A program made the position numbers and the translations under genes. From Flavobacteriaceae bacterium HL-DH10 (GTDB lineage Bacteria > Bacteroidota > Bacteroidia > Flavobacteriales > Flavobacteriaceae), in NCBI GenBank assembly GCA_031826515.1, contig CP134536.1, positions 2,424,501-2,488,500 on the forward strand: DNA of 64,000 nucleotides, read 5' to 3'. Shown here in pieces: positions 1 to 9,613 of this stretch. The notes beneath the pieces were generated by a model. The model was given only the letters and a program-made list of their open reading frames with translations. It was not told the DNA's origin and searched no databases. Position 1 is the stretch's first letter. Each line of letters begins with the position of its first letter.

Positions 1-1
1 G

Positions 2-2233
2 TTTATATCTAATGTTGATACTGATTGGCAAGATGCCGCTTATAAAACTGGAACTTTAGAAAATCATTCTATATCATTCGCTGGTGGTGCAGAAACTCTT
101 AACTACAATTTAAATGTTGATTATTTTAAAAACAGTAGTTATATGGATGTTCCTCAGGATTATGAGCGTTATTCAACAACTTTAAATTTAGGGGGTCAAA
201 AGGGAAAATTTACTTACGGCTCTAAATTAGGGTATACAAATTCTAATAAAGGAAATTTTAATGAGTATAATACTGGTGAATCATCTGTTATTTATTTATT
301 ACAAGCTATTCCTACAATGCCAGTATATGATGAAAATAGATTAGGTGGTTATGGAGGTTCAGATAATGCCATACAAAGAGCCATTACATTAAATGTAATT
401 GGTTACAACAATTTATTAGAAAACACTAATAAAAGAAATAGATTTATAGGAAACATTTGGGGCGAGTTAGAAATATTAAAAGGCTTAAAATATAAATTAA
501 GAGTAAGTGCCGATGTACTAGATTTCCATGATAGATTATATGTTCCACCAAGTGATTTAGGCTGGTATTATATTACTACAAATGAAGAAGCTTCACTAGA
601 TGTAACCAGCGGAAATAGAACCAGAACCATTATGGATAATCTATTAACCTATAATTTAGAAATTAATAAACATAAGTTTGATGTTTTAGCTGGTTCTGTA
701 CAAGAAAAAACAACTAACTATAGACATTATTCCAGAGGTGTAGGTTTTGATGATAATGCTATTAGTCAATTAACCTACGCTTACGATTCAAGAGCTGAAG
801 AATCCGAAAGTACAATTACAGGAAAATCTTTATTGAGCAGACTTAATTATAGTTTTGATGATAGATACTTAATTACGGCTAACTACAGACAGGATAAAAC
901 ATCGCTTTTTGATGAGATAAATAATACGGGTGATTATTTTTCATTTTCTGGAGCATGGAAGGTTCATAATGAGAATTTTATAAATTTACCAGATTGGCTA
1001 AACACTTTAAAACTTAGAGCTGGTTATGGTACTTTAGGTAATAATACTGTAGGGCCTTATGCTTATACAGCTACGGTTAATCCTTTTGCTAATTATGTTT
1101 TTGGAAATGAGTTAGCTCCAGGAACAACAGTTGTTTCAGCAAAAGATCCAGGTTTAAAATGGGAGGATACCGAAACATTTAATACTGCTATAGAAATTGG
1201 AATGTTTAATAATAAACTACAATTTTCGGCCGAATATTACAGAAAAACATCGTCTGACATTTTAGCAAATGTACCACTTCCACTTTCATCTGGTACTATT
1301 GATAACTGGGTTGTTGCTGTTGTAAAAAACGCCGCAGATATTCAAAACACCGGATTTGAATTCGCATTATCTTACAACAACAGTGATAATAAATTTAAAT
1401 ATAATATCTCAGCTAACTTAGGGACTTTGAAAAATGAAGTATTAAAAATTGGAGAGAATGATATTCCCATTCCTGGTGTAAATTCTAGAACGGAAGTTGG
1501 TCGGTCTATTGGTGAATTGTATGCTTACGAAACCGATGGGTTGTTTAATAGTCCTGAAGAGGTTGCTGCACATGCCAGTCAATCAGGAGCGCAACCTGGT
1601 GATGTTCGATTTGTTGATCAGCTTACAGTGGATACTCCAAGTATTGATATCGATGGAGATGGATTTCCAGATATTGGAGATGGGATTCCAGATGCAACAG
1701 ATGGTTTAATTACAGATGAAGACAGAACATTTCAAGGCACAACAATACCTAAAATAAGTTATGGTTTAAATTTTAGCGCAAGCTATAAAGATTTTGATTT
1801 CTCAATGTTTTGGCAAGGAAATGCAGGAAATAAAATATATAACGGTACATATAATGCATTAATGATAGGTGGTTTGTTAAATCATCATACAGATATGTTA
1901 AACTACTGGACTCCAACAAATACGAATACGAATGTGCCGCGTCCAGATCAAATAGAAACTAATGCGAATGCAAGAGGTTCAGATAGATTTATTGAAAGTG
2001 GCGATTATATTAAATTACAAAGTTTACAATTAGGATACAATGTGCCTATGGGAAATGTTAAAGTTATAGAAAAATTAAGAGTTTATTTATCTGGTCAGAA
2101 TTTGCTAACTCTTAGTGGATATAAAGGGTATGACCCGGATTTTCTTAATGATGGATTATTCTCAAGAGGTTTTGAATTTGGATCTTTTCCAAATCCAAGA
2201 ACATTTTCTTTTGGCGTTGATGTAAAGTTCTAA
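2..2233 (+). CDS. SusC-like TonB-dependent outer-membrane receptor, 3' part (arabinan locus)
   Basis: This is the C-terminal part of a SusC/RagA TonB-dependent receptor that imports oligosaccharides across the outer membrane together with SusD. The reading frame is open from base 2, well before the first ATG at 143, and the first residues (NVDTDWQDAAYKTG, then a SFAGG strand) match the start of the SusC barrel, so the gene is cut by the window edge rather than starting at 143. The plug and TonB box lie outside. The barrel ends in the usual aromatic strand (SFGVDVKF). Between about bases 1600 and 1730 there is an extended Asp-rich loop with repeated DGDG/GDG units, longer than the usual single DxDGD loop and likely calcium-binding. 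SusD follows 16 nt later. Substrate is inferred from the arabinanase genes downstream. Confidence 0.95.
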   Translation, partial: FISNVDTDWQDAAYKTGTLENHSISFAGGAETLNYNLNVDYFKNSSYMDVPQDYERYSTTLNLGGQKGKFTYGSKLGYTNSNKGNFNEYNTGESSVIYLLQAIPTMPVYDENRLGGYGGSDNAIQRAITLNVIGYNNLLENTNKRNRFIGNIWGELEILKGLKYKLRVSADVLDFHDRLYVPPSDLGWYYITTNEEASLDVTSGNRTRTIMDNLLTYNLEINKHKFDVLAGSVQEKTTNYRHYSRGVGFDDNAISQLTYAYDSRAEESESTITGKSLLSRLNYSFDDRYLITANYRQDKTSLFDEINNTGDYFSFSGAWKVHNENFINLPDWLNTLKLRAGYGTLGNNTVGPYAYTATVNPFANYVFGNELAPGTTVVSAKDPGLKWEDTETFNTAIEIGMFNNKLQFSAEYYRKTSSDILANVPLPLSSGTIDNWVVAVVKNAADIQNTGFEFALSYNNSDNKFKYNISANLGTLKNEVLKIGENDIPIPGVNSRTEVGRSIGELYAYETDGLFNSPEEVAAHASQSGAQPGDVRFVDQLTVDTPSIDIDGDGFPDIGDGIPDATDGLITDEDRTFQGTTIPKISYGLNFSASYKDFDFSMFWQGNAGNKIYNGTYNALMIGGLLNHHTDMLNYWTPTNTNTNVPRPDQIETNANARGSDRFIESGDYIKLQSLQLGYNVPMGNVKVIEKLRVYLSGQNLLTLSGYKGYDPDFLNDGLFSRGFEFGSFPNPRTFSFGVDVKF

Positions 2234-2249
2234 TATTAAAAAAATTATC

Positions 2250-3818
2250 ATGAAAAATATAAAAAAATATAATTATATAGGGATATTCTCTTTGTTACTA
2301 GTTACTTTATTTAGTTGTGTAGCAGATGATGAACTCGTTCAAGTCGATCCTAATTTAAATACAGAAGCGTCGTTTTGGAAAACTGATGCGGATTTTCTAA
2401 AAGGAACAAATGCGATATACGGAAGCATGCATATAGATGGTACATATATGCGTAGTACGCCTTTACTACTAGATCTAAAAGATGATGCCACAAGAAGTAA
2501 TAGTCCCTGGCCTCCTATGGCTAATGTTGGTCGTTTTAACACCAGTTTAGCAGATGATGCGATTTATGGTTGGGCTTATAGAGACTTTTATCAGGGAATA
2601 TATAGAGCGAATCAAGTTTTTGAATATATTGAAGGTGTTGAATTTGAAGATGCAGGACTTAAAAATAGAATCCTTGGTCAAGCACATTTTTTAAGAGGGC
2701 TTTATTTATTTCATTTAGTTAATTTCTTTAAGAATGTACCTGTTCCACTAGATAACTCTACGTTAATCCATGAACAAAAAACTGAAGAAGAAGGCTGGAA
2801 ACAAATAATTATAGATATGAAAGCTGCAACTGATTTGTTGCCAATTTCATATAGCAATGTTTCAGGATTAGATGCCGGACAAATAGGTAGAGCAACAAAA
2901 GGAGCTGCTTTAGCTTATTTAGGAAAAGCTTATTTATTTACTAAAGATTTTCCTAACGCAAGAGATGCTTTTAAAAAAGTTATTGGTTTAAATTATTCAT
3001 TAGTTTCTAATTACAGAGATAATTTCACAGATAAAAATGAAAATAATTCAGAATCTATTTTTGAAGTTCAATTTAGTAGAGAAGCTGGAGGTGTTGATTT
3101 AAGCTTTGGTTCTAATCCAACATCTGGATGGGGGCAAACATCCGCAAGAGCCATTACTTATGGTCCACGTGATTTTGGATTTACTGATGTACAGCCTACA
3201 TTTGCTTTATATAATGATTTTCTAATTGAGAAAACCGTTAACGATGAAATTGATCCAAGGTTAGATGCTACCATGTTCTATAATAAACCAGGAGGCGTGA
3301 TGCTTTATGGTCAAGATTTTGCAACATTTTATGCTTCAAACGCTAATGATTTAAATGATTTGTTCTGTAGAAAATACCAAAATTCAGATGGAGGTCAGGT
3401 TAATGAGTATGATTGGCGTTCAGGTATTAACGAGCGTATTATGCGTTATGCAGACGTTCTGTTAATGTACGCAGAAGCATTAAATGAGACAGGAACTACT
3501 TCTGAAGCATATACTTATATTCAAGAAGTAAGAGATCGTGTTAATTTGCCAGATTTAGCGGTAACTAAACCAAATATGACAAAAGAACAAATGAGAGATC
3601 AAATCGCTCATGAAAGATTTTTAGAGTTTGCGCTTGAAGGTCACCGCTTTGATGATATTAGAAGATGGGGGTGGTTACAAGATTCTGCAAAACTAGCTTG
3701 GTTAAAATCAAGAGATGCAGAATTTGAAACGTACTCTAATGGAAGAGAATATTTTCCAATACCTCAATCAGAAATGGACAATAATCCATTAGTTAATGAT
3801 CAAAATGATGGGTATTAG
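2250..3818 (+). CDS. SusD/RagB-family glycan-binding lipoprotein (arabinan locus)
   Basis: A 522-residue SusD-like outer-surface lipoprotein that caps the SusC channel and binds the glycan. The N-terminus has a lipoprotein signal with lipobox LFSC (Cys near residue 23), followed by the typical tetratricopeptide-like helices (ILGQAHFLRGLYLFHLVNFF; AALAYLGKAYLF) and the C-terminal RagB signature (RYADVLLMYAEALNE; ERFLEFALEGHRFDDIRRW). Length is normal for the family. It lies 16 nt after the SusC gene and is surely co-transcribed with it. The specific ligand cannot be read from sequence; arabinan or arabino-oligosaccharide is inferred from the neighbours. Confidence 0.96.
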   Translation: MKNIKKYNYIGIFSLLLVTLFSCVADDELVQVDPNLNTEASFWKTDADFLKGTNAIYGSMHIDGTYMRSTPLLLDLKDDATRSNSPWPPMANVGRFNTSLADDAIYGWAYRDFYQGIYRANQVFEYIEGVEFEDAGLKNRILGQAHFLRGLYLFHLVNFFKNVPVPLDNSTLIHEQKTEEEGWKQIIIDMKAATDLLPISYSNVSGLDAGQIGRATKGAALAYLGKAYLFTKDFPNARDAFKKVIGLNYSLVSNYRDNFTDKNENNSESIFEVQFSREAGGVDLSFGSNPTSGWGQTSARAITYGPRDFGFTDVQPTFALYNDFLIEKTVNDEIDPRLDATMFYNKPGGVMLYGQDFATFYASNANDLNDLFCRKYQNSDGGQVNEYDWRSGINERIMRYADVLLMYAEALNETGTTSEAYTYIQEVRDRVNLPDLAVTKPNMTKEQMRDQIAHERFLEFALEGHRFDDIRRWGWLQDSAKLAWLKSRDAEFETYSNGREYFPIPQSEMDNNPLVNDQNDGY

Positions 3819-3857
3819 TTTAATTTTTTAATTTTAAATATTTGAGTTAGTTTTTTT

Positions 3858-3888
3858 CATATGGCAGGTCTAATAAGCTTGCCATATG
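3858..3888. terminator. Hairpin after the SusC/SusD pair
   Basis: Arms CATATGGCA (3858-3866) and TGCCATATG (3880-3888) form a perfect 9-bp stem, extendable by a G-U and a G-C pair, about 40 nt after the SusD stop. It is preceded rather than followed by a T-run, so it may be a 3' stabilising stem or an attenuator between SusCD and the enzyme genes rather than a strong intrinsic terminator. Confidence 0.45.
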
Positions 3889-4133
3889 ATTTATATAATC
3901 TATTAAAACACCTTAAAAAGTATAAAATAACTATATATTCAAGATTCAGAAACTATAAAGAAATATTGACTACGAAAATATTAAGAGTGCTTATTATTTT
4001 ATTAATAGCCTCTTTTAAATATCTAAGGCAAGACAATCAAACAAGTCAATGCAACAAACTAGTTTTTGACTCTACAAGCTCTTATGTTCAACATGCTGTT
4101 GCTCAAGGTTGTTCAATTCCAGATGTATGGTGA
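3861..4133 (+). CDS. Doubtful small ORF, unknown
   Basis: A 90-codon reading frame between SusD and the GH51 gene. I do not recognise it. Its ATG sits inside the hairpin arm at 3858-3866, its first half is Lys/Ile/Tyr-rich like translated AT-rich spacer, and the second half has a hydrophobic stretch (LRVLIILLIASF) followed by a more protein-like tail with two cysteines. It could be a remnant of a small lipoprotein or pure chance. The region downstream, 4134-4322, shows no gene. Confidence 0.22.
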   Translation: MAGLISLPYDLYNLLKHLKKYKITIYSRFRNYKEILTTKILRVLIILLIASFKYLRQDNQTSQCNKLVFDSTSSYVQHAVAQGCSIPDVW

Positions 4134-4322
4134 AGTATAACTTAACTGTTGCAGAAATATCTTGTAATAAAATAAATGACCTTTAATTGATTAAAAAAAG
4201 TAAACCAAATAAACATATTGAAGATATTAATACTTTAATTAAAATTTTTTAAGTATTTTGCAAGTGTGTATTAAACACTTATTCTAATTAAATTCACACT
4301 AATTAATAAATTAAATAGACAA
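3889..4322. other. Long intergenic region before the arabinan enzyme genes
   Basis: About 500 bases separate SusD from GH51, unlike the 2-40 nt spacing of the rest of the locus, which suggests a second promoter. The region contains an inverted repeat AAGTGT-N7-ACACTT at 4262-4280, 43 nt before the GH51 start, and a TATTTTG (4253-4259 area) that is one base short of the TAnnTTTG promoter element. A stretch at 4187-4205 (TTGATTAAAAAAAGTAAAC) closely resembles one upstream of the mannan SusC at 37129-37147. Confidence 0.4.
4262..4280. promoter_or_regulatory. Inverted repeat upstream of GH51
   Basis: AAGTGT (4262-4267) and ACACTT (4275-4280) are perfect inverted copies seven bases apart. The site lies between a weak -7-like TATTTTG and the GH51 start codon, a position suited to an operator or a leader stem-loop. 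No cognate regulator lies within this locus in the window. Confidence 0.35.
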
Positions 4323-5888
4323 ATGATTATGTTCAAATTCTACAAACCTATTTTGAGATTTCTTATAATAATATTATTATCAACACTAAGTGTTCATTCT
4401 CAAAACAACAATACTTCAATATCAATTACAGTTGATGAAAATGCACCAATTATTAGCAAACATATTTACGGGCATTTTGCTGAACATTTAGGACGCTGTA
4501 TTTATGATGGTTTTTTTGTTGGAGACACTTCTAAAATAGCGAACACAAATGGTGTTCGTAACGATATTGTTGAAGCTTTAAAAGCTTTAAAGATTCCAAA
4601 TTTAAGATGGCCAGGTGGATGTTTTGCAGATACATACCATTGGAAAGATGGAATTGGACCTCAGGAAAACAGACCAACAATTGTAAACCAATGGTGGGGA
4701 GGCGTTACAGAAGATAATAGTTTTGGTACACACGACTTTTTAAATATGTGTGAATTATTGGAAACAGAGCCATATTTATCTGGAAATGTTGGTAGTGGTA
4801 CAGTTCAGGAATTAGCAGACTGGGTTCAATATACCAATTTTGATGGAGTGAGTCCAATGAGTGATTTACGTATAAAAAACGGTAGAAAAGAGCCTTGGAA
4901 AGTTAAATACTGGGGCATTGGAAATGAGGCCTGGGGTTGTGGAGGAAATATGACAGCAGAATATTATGCTAATGAATATAGAAAGTATGCAACATTTATT
5001 TCTGATTGGACTAATTCTGGTGGATTAATGCGTATTGCATCTGGAGCAAGCAGTGAAGATTATAATTGGACGGAGACCTTAATGAAAAACATTCCTAATA
5101 GAATGCTTGGGGGTGTTGCTTTGCATCATTATTCTGTAATAAATTGGAATAAAAAAGGATCAGCAGTTACTTTTACTGAAGATCAATATTTTGCTACAAT
5201 GAGTGAAGCATTAAAAATGGAAGAGCTTGTTACAAAACATGCTGCTATTATGGATAAATACGATCCTAAGAGAAAAGTTGATTTAGTAGTTGATGAATGG
5301 GGAGGTTGGTATGAAGTAGAAGAAGGAACCAATCCAGGGTTTTTATATCAACAAAATACTATGAGAGATGCTGTTTTAGCTGGAGCAACTCTAAATATTT
5401 TTAATAATCATGCAGATAGAGTTCGTATGGCCAATTTAGCGCAATGTGTAAATGTGTTACAAGCAGTAATACTTACAGATAAAGCTAAAATGATTTTAAC
5501 ACCAACATATCATATTATGCATATGTACAATGTGCATCAAGATGCTAAACTAATACCAATAACATTTGAATCTCCTTTATATCAATTTAAAGAAAAATCG
5601 CTTCCTGCATTATCAGTTTCAGCTTCAAAAGATAGTAATGGATTGGTTCATATTTCTATGGTAAATGTAGATTCAACAAAAGAAAATAAAATAGAAATAA
5701 ACATAAGTGATTTAGGAATTAAAAATGCATCGGCAACAATTCTTAGTTCAAAAAAATTGCAAGATTATAATTCCTTTGATAATCCAAATAAAATTACACC
5801 TAAAAAGTTTGAAGATTTTAAACTTAAAAAAGGTGTTCTAACTATAACTATTCCTCCTTTTTCTGTTATTATGTTAGAAGGGAAATAA
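4323..5888 (+). CDS. GH51 alpha-L-arabinofuranosidase, exported
   Basis: A 521-residue glycoside hydrolase family 51 enzyme that releases terminal alpha-L-arabinofuranosyl units from arabinan side chains and arabino-oligosaccharides with retention. The TIM barrel carries the acid/base Glu202 in GIGNEAWGCGG and the nucleophile Glu325 in VVDEWGGWYEVEEG; HHYSV and NNHADRVRMANLAQ are further family signatures, and a C-terminal beta-domain ends in PPFSVIMLEG. The N-terminus is a signal peptide ending near SVHSQ, so a periplasmic location is likely; no lipobox Cys is seen. ATG at 4329 is an alternative start two codons in. The GH43 gene follows 13 nt after the stop. Confidence 0.95.
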   Translation: MIMFKFYKPILRFLIIILLSTLSVHSQNNNTSISITVDENAPIISKHIYGHFAEHLGRCIYDGFFVGDTSKIANTNGVRNDIVEALKALKIPNLRWPGGCFADTYHWKDGIGPQENRPTIVNQWWGGVTEDNSFGTHDFLNMCELLETEPYLSGNVGSGTVQELADWVQYTNFDGVSPMSDLRIKNGRKEPWKVKYWGIGNEAWGCGGNMTAEYYANEYRKYATFISDWTNSGGLMRIASGASSEDYNWTETLMKNIPNRMLGGVALHHYSVINWNKKGSAVTFTEDQYFATMSEALKMEELVTKHAAIMDKYDPKRKVDLVVDEWGGWYEVEEGTNPGFLYQQNTMRDAVLAGATLNIFNNHADRVRMANLAQCVNVLQAVILTDKAKMILTPTYHIMHMYNVHQDAKLIPITFESPLYQFKEKSLPALSVSASKDSNGLVHISMVNVDSTKENKIEINISDLGIKNASATILSSKKLQDYNSFDNPNKITPKKFEDFKLKKGVLTITIPPFSVIMLEGK

Positions 5889-5901
5889 AAAATTGTTAGC
5901 T

Positions 5902-7605
5902 ATGAAGAAAAAAGATAAAATATTGAGATTAAAATGGGTTGGTCTATTTTTTGCAATAGCAATTATGGTTTCGAGTTGTTCTAAAGATGATGAAATTGAA
6001 CAACCAAAAGCTGGAACTGTATTAAATAAAGATTGTTCAGGAACCACTCAAATCATTCAATATGCAGATGGAAAAGGTGGCTATACTACCAGTAGTGTTG
6101 AGAACTCTGTTGATTGCGGATATGTACCGCCAATAGTAGAGACTTTTAACGGACCAACCTATTCTGATAATTATTCTTCAATAGCTTCATGGAGCTTTCG
6201 TTCGCAATGGAATCTAGCCAATGTTCATGATCCAACCGTTGTAAAAGACGGTGAGTATTATTACATGTATCAAACTGATGCTTCTTACGGTAATGCACAT
6301 GACGGATATGGGCATTTTCATCATAGAAGATCGAAAGATTTAGTGAGCTGGGAATATAGAGGTAGCACCATGACATCTGCTCCAGCATGGGTAAAAGATA
6401 CCCTTAATAGTATGAGAGCAAAAATGAATCCTGTTTTGCCTCCAATAGAAAACCTAAACTATGGCTACTGGGCACCTTGTGTTAGAAAAGTGGGCGATAA
6501 ATACAGAATGTACTACAGTATTGTTGTCATAAATCCTATTGTAGGAACAGATCCTAATACCTCTTGGACTGAAAAGGCGTTTACTGGGTTAATGGAAACA
6601 GACGATTTAGCGACAAATAATTGGACAGATAAAGGCATGGTGGTTGCTTCGGTAGCAGATGGTCTTGAAACCTATACAAGAACCAGTGAAAATGATTGGA
6701 GCGGTTATTTTAAATATAATGCTATTGATCCGTCATTTATAGAAACCCCTGAAGGTGAACAGTATTTAATTTATGGGTCTTGGCATTCTGGTATTGCAGC
6801 GGTAAAGCTAAATCCAGATACAGGTAAACCAGATAAGTTAGAAACTTTAGAAGATTATGGTGTTACTATTGCTAAACGTGGTAACAGCCGATGGCAAGCA
6901 TCAGAAGGACCAGAAATAATTTATAATCCAGATACAGATTATTATTATTTATTTTTAGCTTATGATGAATTGTCTGTTGCCTACAATACAAGAGTTGCTC
7001 GTTCTAAAAATATTACTGGTCCATATTTAGGAATCAACGGAGCAAATGTCTCAGCAGGCTCAGATTGTTTTCCAATGGTTACGCATCCTTATAAATTTAA
7101 TAACCATACAGGTTGGGTAGGCTTTTCTCATTGTGCTGTATTTCAAAATACAGATACAAAAGCATGGTTTTATGCTTCGCAAGCAAGATTACCAGAAAAT
7201 GTTCCAGGTATAAATGCCTCTAATGCTATTATGATGGGACATGTACGTGAAATTCAATGGACAGAAGACGGTTGGCCTGTTATAGCACCCGAACGATATG
7301 CAGGTGTGCCTGATACGGAAATTACAGAGGCTTCTTTTTATGGAACATGGGAGCATATTGATATGCAGTATCAATATAAGACGCTTCAAAATTCCAAAAC
7401 TATTTATTTAACTGCTGATAAAAAAATAACTGGAGGAATAACGGGGTCTTGGTCTTATGATAGCTCAAACAAAACATTAACGGTTAACGGAGTTAAATGT
7501 AAAGTGAAAGATGCTTGGGATTGGGAGGTTTCTCCAAGAAAAGTGACTATTACATATTCGGGACTTACAGCAGGAGGACTGCCTGTTTGGGGGAAGAAAA
7601 TTTAA
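5902..7605 (+). CDS. GH43 lipoprotein with GH43 C-terminal domain, probable endo-arabinanase
   Basis: A 567-residue family 43 glycosidase. I place the start at ATG 5902 rather than the upstream TTG at 5893, because the signal peptide and lipobox VSSC (Cys26) follow directly. The five-bladed propeller shows the catalytic triad: base Asp110 in NVHDPTVV, pKa modulator Asp276 in AIDPSF and acid Glu335 in EGPEIIYN. After the propeller, about residues 470-567 form a separate beta-domain (GTWEHIDMQYQY to GLPVWGKKI) of the type found at the C-terminus of large GH43 endo-alpha-1,5-arabinanases. It is likely anchored to the outer membrane, perhaps exposed, cutting the arabinan backbone. Gap of 39 nt to the next GH43. 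Confidence 0.9.
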   Translation: MKKKDKILRLKWVGLFFAIAIMVSSCSKDDEIEQPKAGTVLNKDCSGTTQIIQYADGKGGYTTSSVENSVDCGYVPPIVETFNGPTYSDNYSSIASWSFRSQWNLANVHDPTVVKDGEYYYMYQTDASYGNAHDGYGHFHHRRSKDLVSWEYRGSTMTSAPAWVKDTLNSMRAKMNPVLPPIENLNYGYWAPCVRKVGDKYRMYYSIVVINPIVGTDPNTSWTEKAFTGLMETDDLATNNWTDKGMVVASVADGLETYTRTSENDWSGYFKYNAIDPSFIETPEGEQYLIYGSWHSGIAAVKLNPDTGKPDKLETLEDYGVTIAKRGNSRWQASEGPEIIYNPDTDYYYLFLAYDELSVAYNTRVARSKNITGPYLGINGANVSAGSDCFPMVTHPYKFNNHTGWVGFSHCAVFQNTDTKAWFYASQARLPENVPGINASNAIMMGHVREIQWTEDGWPVIAPERYAGVPDTEITEASFYGTWEHIDMQYQYKTLQNSKTIYLTADKKITGGITGSWSYDSSNKTLTVNGVKCKVKDAWDWEVSPRKVTITYSGLTAGGLPVWGKKI

Positions 7606-7644
7606 CTGAAATAATTAACATTACCAATAAAAACTATACTAAGA

Positions 7645-8619
7645 ATGAGACTCAAATATTTATGTTTAGGAGGACTTTTAGCCTTGGCTATGTCTTGTAA
7701 ATCGACTAAAACTTCAGAAGCTATTAAAGCGGTAGCAAAATTTAATAACCCGATAATTACTGATAAATATACAGCAGATGCAGCTGCTATAGTACACGAC
7801 GATAAGGTATACATATATGCGGGTCATGATCAGGCACCAAATGATGTAAATGCTTATAGAATGCATGAGTGGTTGGTATACTCGTCTTCAGATATGGTGC
7901 ATTGGGAAGCACACCCTGTGCCTCTAAAACCAACCGATTTTAATTGGGCTTCAGGAAGTGCTTGGGCATCTCAGGTTATAGAACGTAACGGGAAATTTTA
8001 TTGGTATGTAACCGTAGAACATGGAAGTATTCATGGGAAAGCCATTGGGGTAGCAGTTTCCGATAGTCCTACAGGACCTTTTAAAGATGCAATCGGTAAA
8101 GCATTAATTACAAATGATATGACGACCCAAACAAAAATAAGCTGGGATGATATCGATCCCACCGTCTGGGTTGATGATGATGGTCAAGCTTACTTATTTT
8201 GGGGAAATACAGTTTGCAAATACGCCAAATTAAAAGATAATATGATTGAACTCGATGGTCCAATTATGACAGTAGATTTACTAAACTTCACCGAAGCACC
8301 ATGGATTCATAAAAAAGGAGATTGGTATTATTTATCATATGCTTATCAATTTCCAGAAAAAATAGCATATGCTATGAGTAAATCTGTTACAGGTCCTTGG
8401 GAATTTAAAGGTATTTTAAATGAAGTTGCAGGAAACAGCAATACAAACCATCAGGCAATTATTGAGTTTAAAGGTAAAGATTATTTCATCTATCATAATG
8501 GAAATATTCCAACACATGGCGGTAGTTTTAGGCGTTCGGTTTGTGTTGATAGGCTTTTTTATAACAAAGATGGCACCATGAAACGAGTAGTCATGACATC
8601 AGAAGGAATTCAAAAATAA
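7645..8619 (+). CDS. GH43 lipoprotein, probable exo-arabinosidase type
   Basis: A 324-residue exported GH43 enzyme with lipobox AMSC (Cys18). Propeller catalytic residues are Asp45 (YTADAAAIV), Asp171 (DDIDPTVWV) and Glu217 (FTEAPWIHKKGDWYYL). The NPIITDKYTAD...AGHD opening is typical of the GH43 branch that includes arabinofuranosidase/xylosidase enzymes; the precise activity cannot be decided from sequence, but its place between two arabinanase-type GH43 genes argues for an arabino-oligosaccharide substrate. Only 5 nt separate it from the next gene. Confidence 0.88.
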   Translation: MRLKYLCLGGLLALAMSCKSTKTSEAIKAVAKFNNPIITDKYTADAAAIVHDDKVYIYAGHDQAPNDVNAYRMHEWLVYSSSDMVHWEAHPVPLKPTDFNWASGSAWASQVIERNGKFYWYVTVEHGSIHGKAIGVAVSDSPTGPFKDAIGKALITNDMTTQTKISWDDIDPTVWVDDDGQAYLFWGNTVCKYAKLKDNMIELDGPIMTVDLLNFTEAPWIHKKGDWYYLSYAYQFPEKIAYAMSKSVTGPWEFKGILNEVAGNSNTNHQAIIEFKGKDYFIYHNGNIPTHGGSFRRSVCVDRLFYNKDGTMKRVVMTSEGIQK

Positions 8620-8624
8620 ATTTC

Positions 8625-9611
8625 ATGAAAATAGTTAGACATTATATATCATTATTACTTTTTTTTACAATAATGGTTTCTTGCGCACAAACTGATAAAC
8701 CAATTACACATGATCCTGTAGTTGCAAAACAAGGAGATACCTATTATTTATTTTGTACAGGACCAGGAATTACAAGTTTTACATCAAAAGATTTAAAAAC
8801 TTGGAAGCGAGCTGATCCTGTTTTTTCTGAACAACCAAAATGGGCTAAAACAATAGCTCCAGGTTTTAATGGTCATATTTGGGCACCAGATATTACTTTT
8901 TATAAGGGAACTTACTATTTGTATTATTCCGTATCGGCTTTTGGCAAAAATACATCTGCAATTGGATTAGTAATCAATAAGACTTTAAATCCTAAAGACG
9001 AGAATTATAAATGGGAAGATCAAGGTGTAGTAATTCAATCTGTCCCGAACAGAGATTTATGGAATGCGATTGATCCCAATTTAATTTTTGATGAAAACGG
9101 AACCCCTTGGTTAGCATTTGGTTCGTTTTGGAGTGGATTAAAAATGGTAAAATTAAAATCCAACTTAAAAGAAGTTGCAAACCCTGAAGAATGGCATGCC
9201 ATTTCGAAAAGAGATAGGGATCCTGATTTAGAAGATTCAGAACCTGGGAATGCTGCTTTAGAAGGCCCATTCATTTTTAAAAAAGGAGATTATTATTATC
9301 AATTTTTGTCTTGGGATTATTGTTGTCGAGGTGAAAACAGCACCTATAAATTGGTTGTAGGTCGCTCAAAATTAGTAACTGGACCTTACGTAGATAAAGA
9401 TGGAAAATATTTGAATGAAGGTGGCGGTTCTTTAGTGATTGAAGGTAATAAAAACTGGTATGGTGTTGGTCATAATAGTGTATTTACTTTCGATGGTAAA
9501 GATTATACGTTTATGCATGGTTATGACGCTAATGATAATGGAATACCAAAATTAATTGTCAAAGAAATTAAATGGGCTGAAGGTTGGCCAATTGTAGAAC
9601 CAATGGATTAA
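8625..9611 (+). CDS. GH43 lipoprotein, endo-1,5-alpha-L-arabinanase type
   Basis: A 328-residue GH43 enzyme close to the classical endo-alpha-1,5-L-arabinanases: base Asp30 in THDPVV, GHIWAPDITFYKGTYYLYYS, Asp150 in AIDPNLIF, acid Glu213 in ALEGPFIFKKGDYYYQFLS, and the DYCCRG and VGHNSVF loops. The signal peptide ends in lipobox VSC (Cys20), so the protein is a lipoprotein. It would cut linear arabinan or oligosaccharides internally. The GH127 gene begins 2 nt after its stop, indicating tight co-expression. Confidence 0.92.
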   Translation: MKIVRHYISLLLFFTIMVSCAQTDKPITHDPVVAKQGDTYYLFCTGPGITSFTSKDLKTWKRADPVFSEQPKWAKTIAPGFNGHIWAPDITFYKGTYYLYYSVSAFGKNTSAIGLVINKTLNPKDENYKWEDQGVVIQSVPNRDLWNAIDPNLIFDENGTPWLAFGSFWSGLKMVKLKSNLKEVANPEEWHAISKRDRDPDLEDSEPGNAALEGPFIFKKGDYYYQFLSWDYCCRGENSTYKLVVGRSKLVTGPYVDKDGKYLNEGGGSLVIEGNKNWYGVGHNSVFTFDGKDYTFMHGYDANDNGIPKLIVKEIKWAEGWPIVEPMD

Positions 9612-9613
9612 TT

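Noticed and set aside
143-2233. SusC gene starting at ATG 143
   Set aside because: The frame is open back to base 2 and the upstream residues match the SusC barrel, so the ATG is internal and the gene is cut by the window edge.
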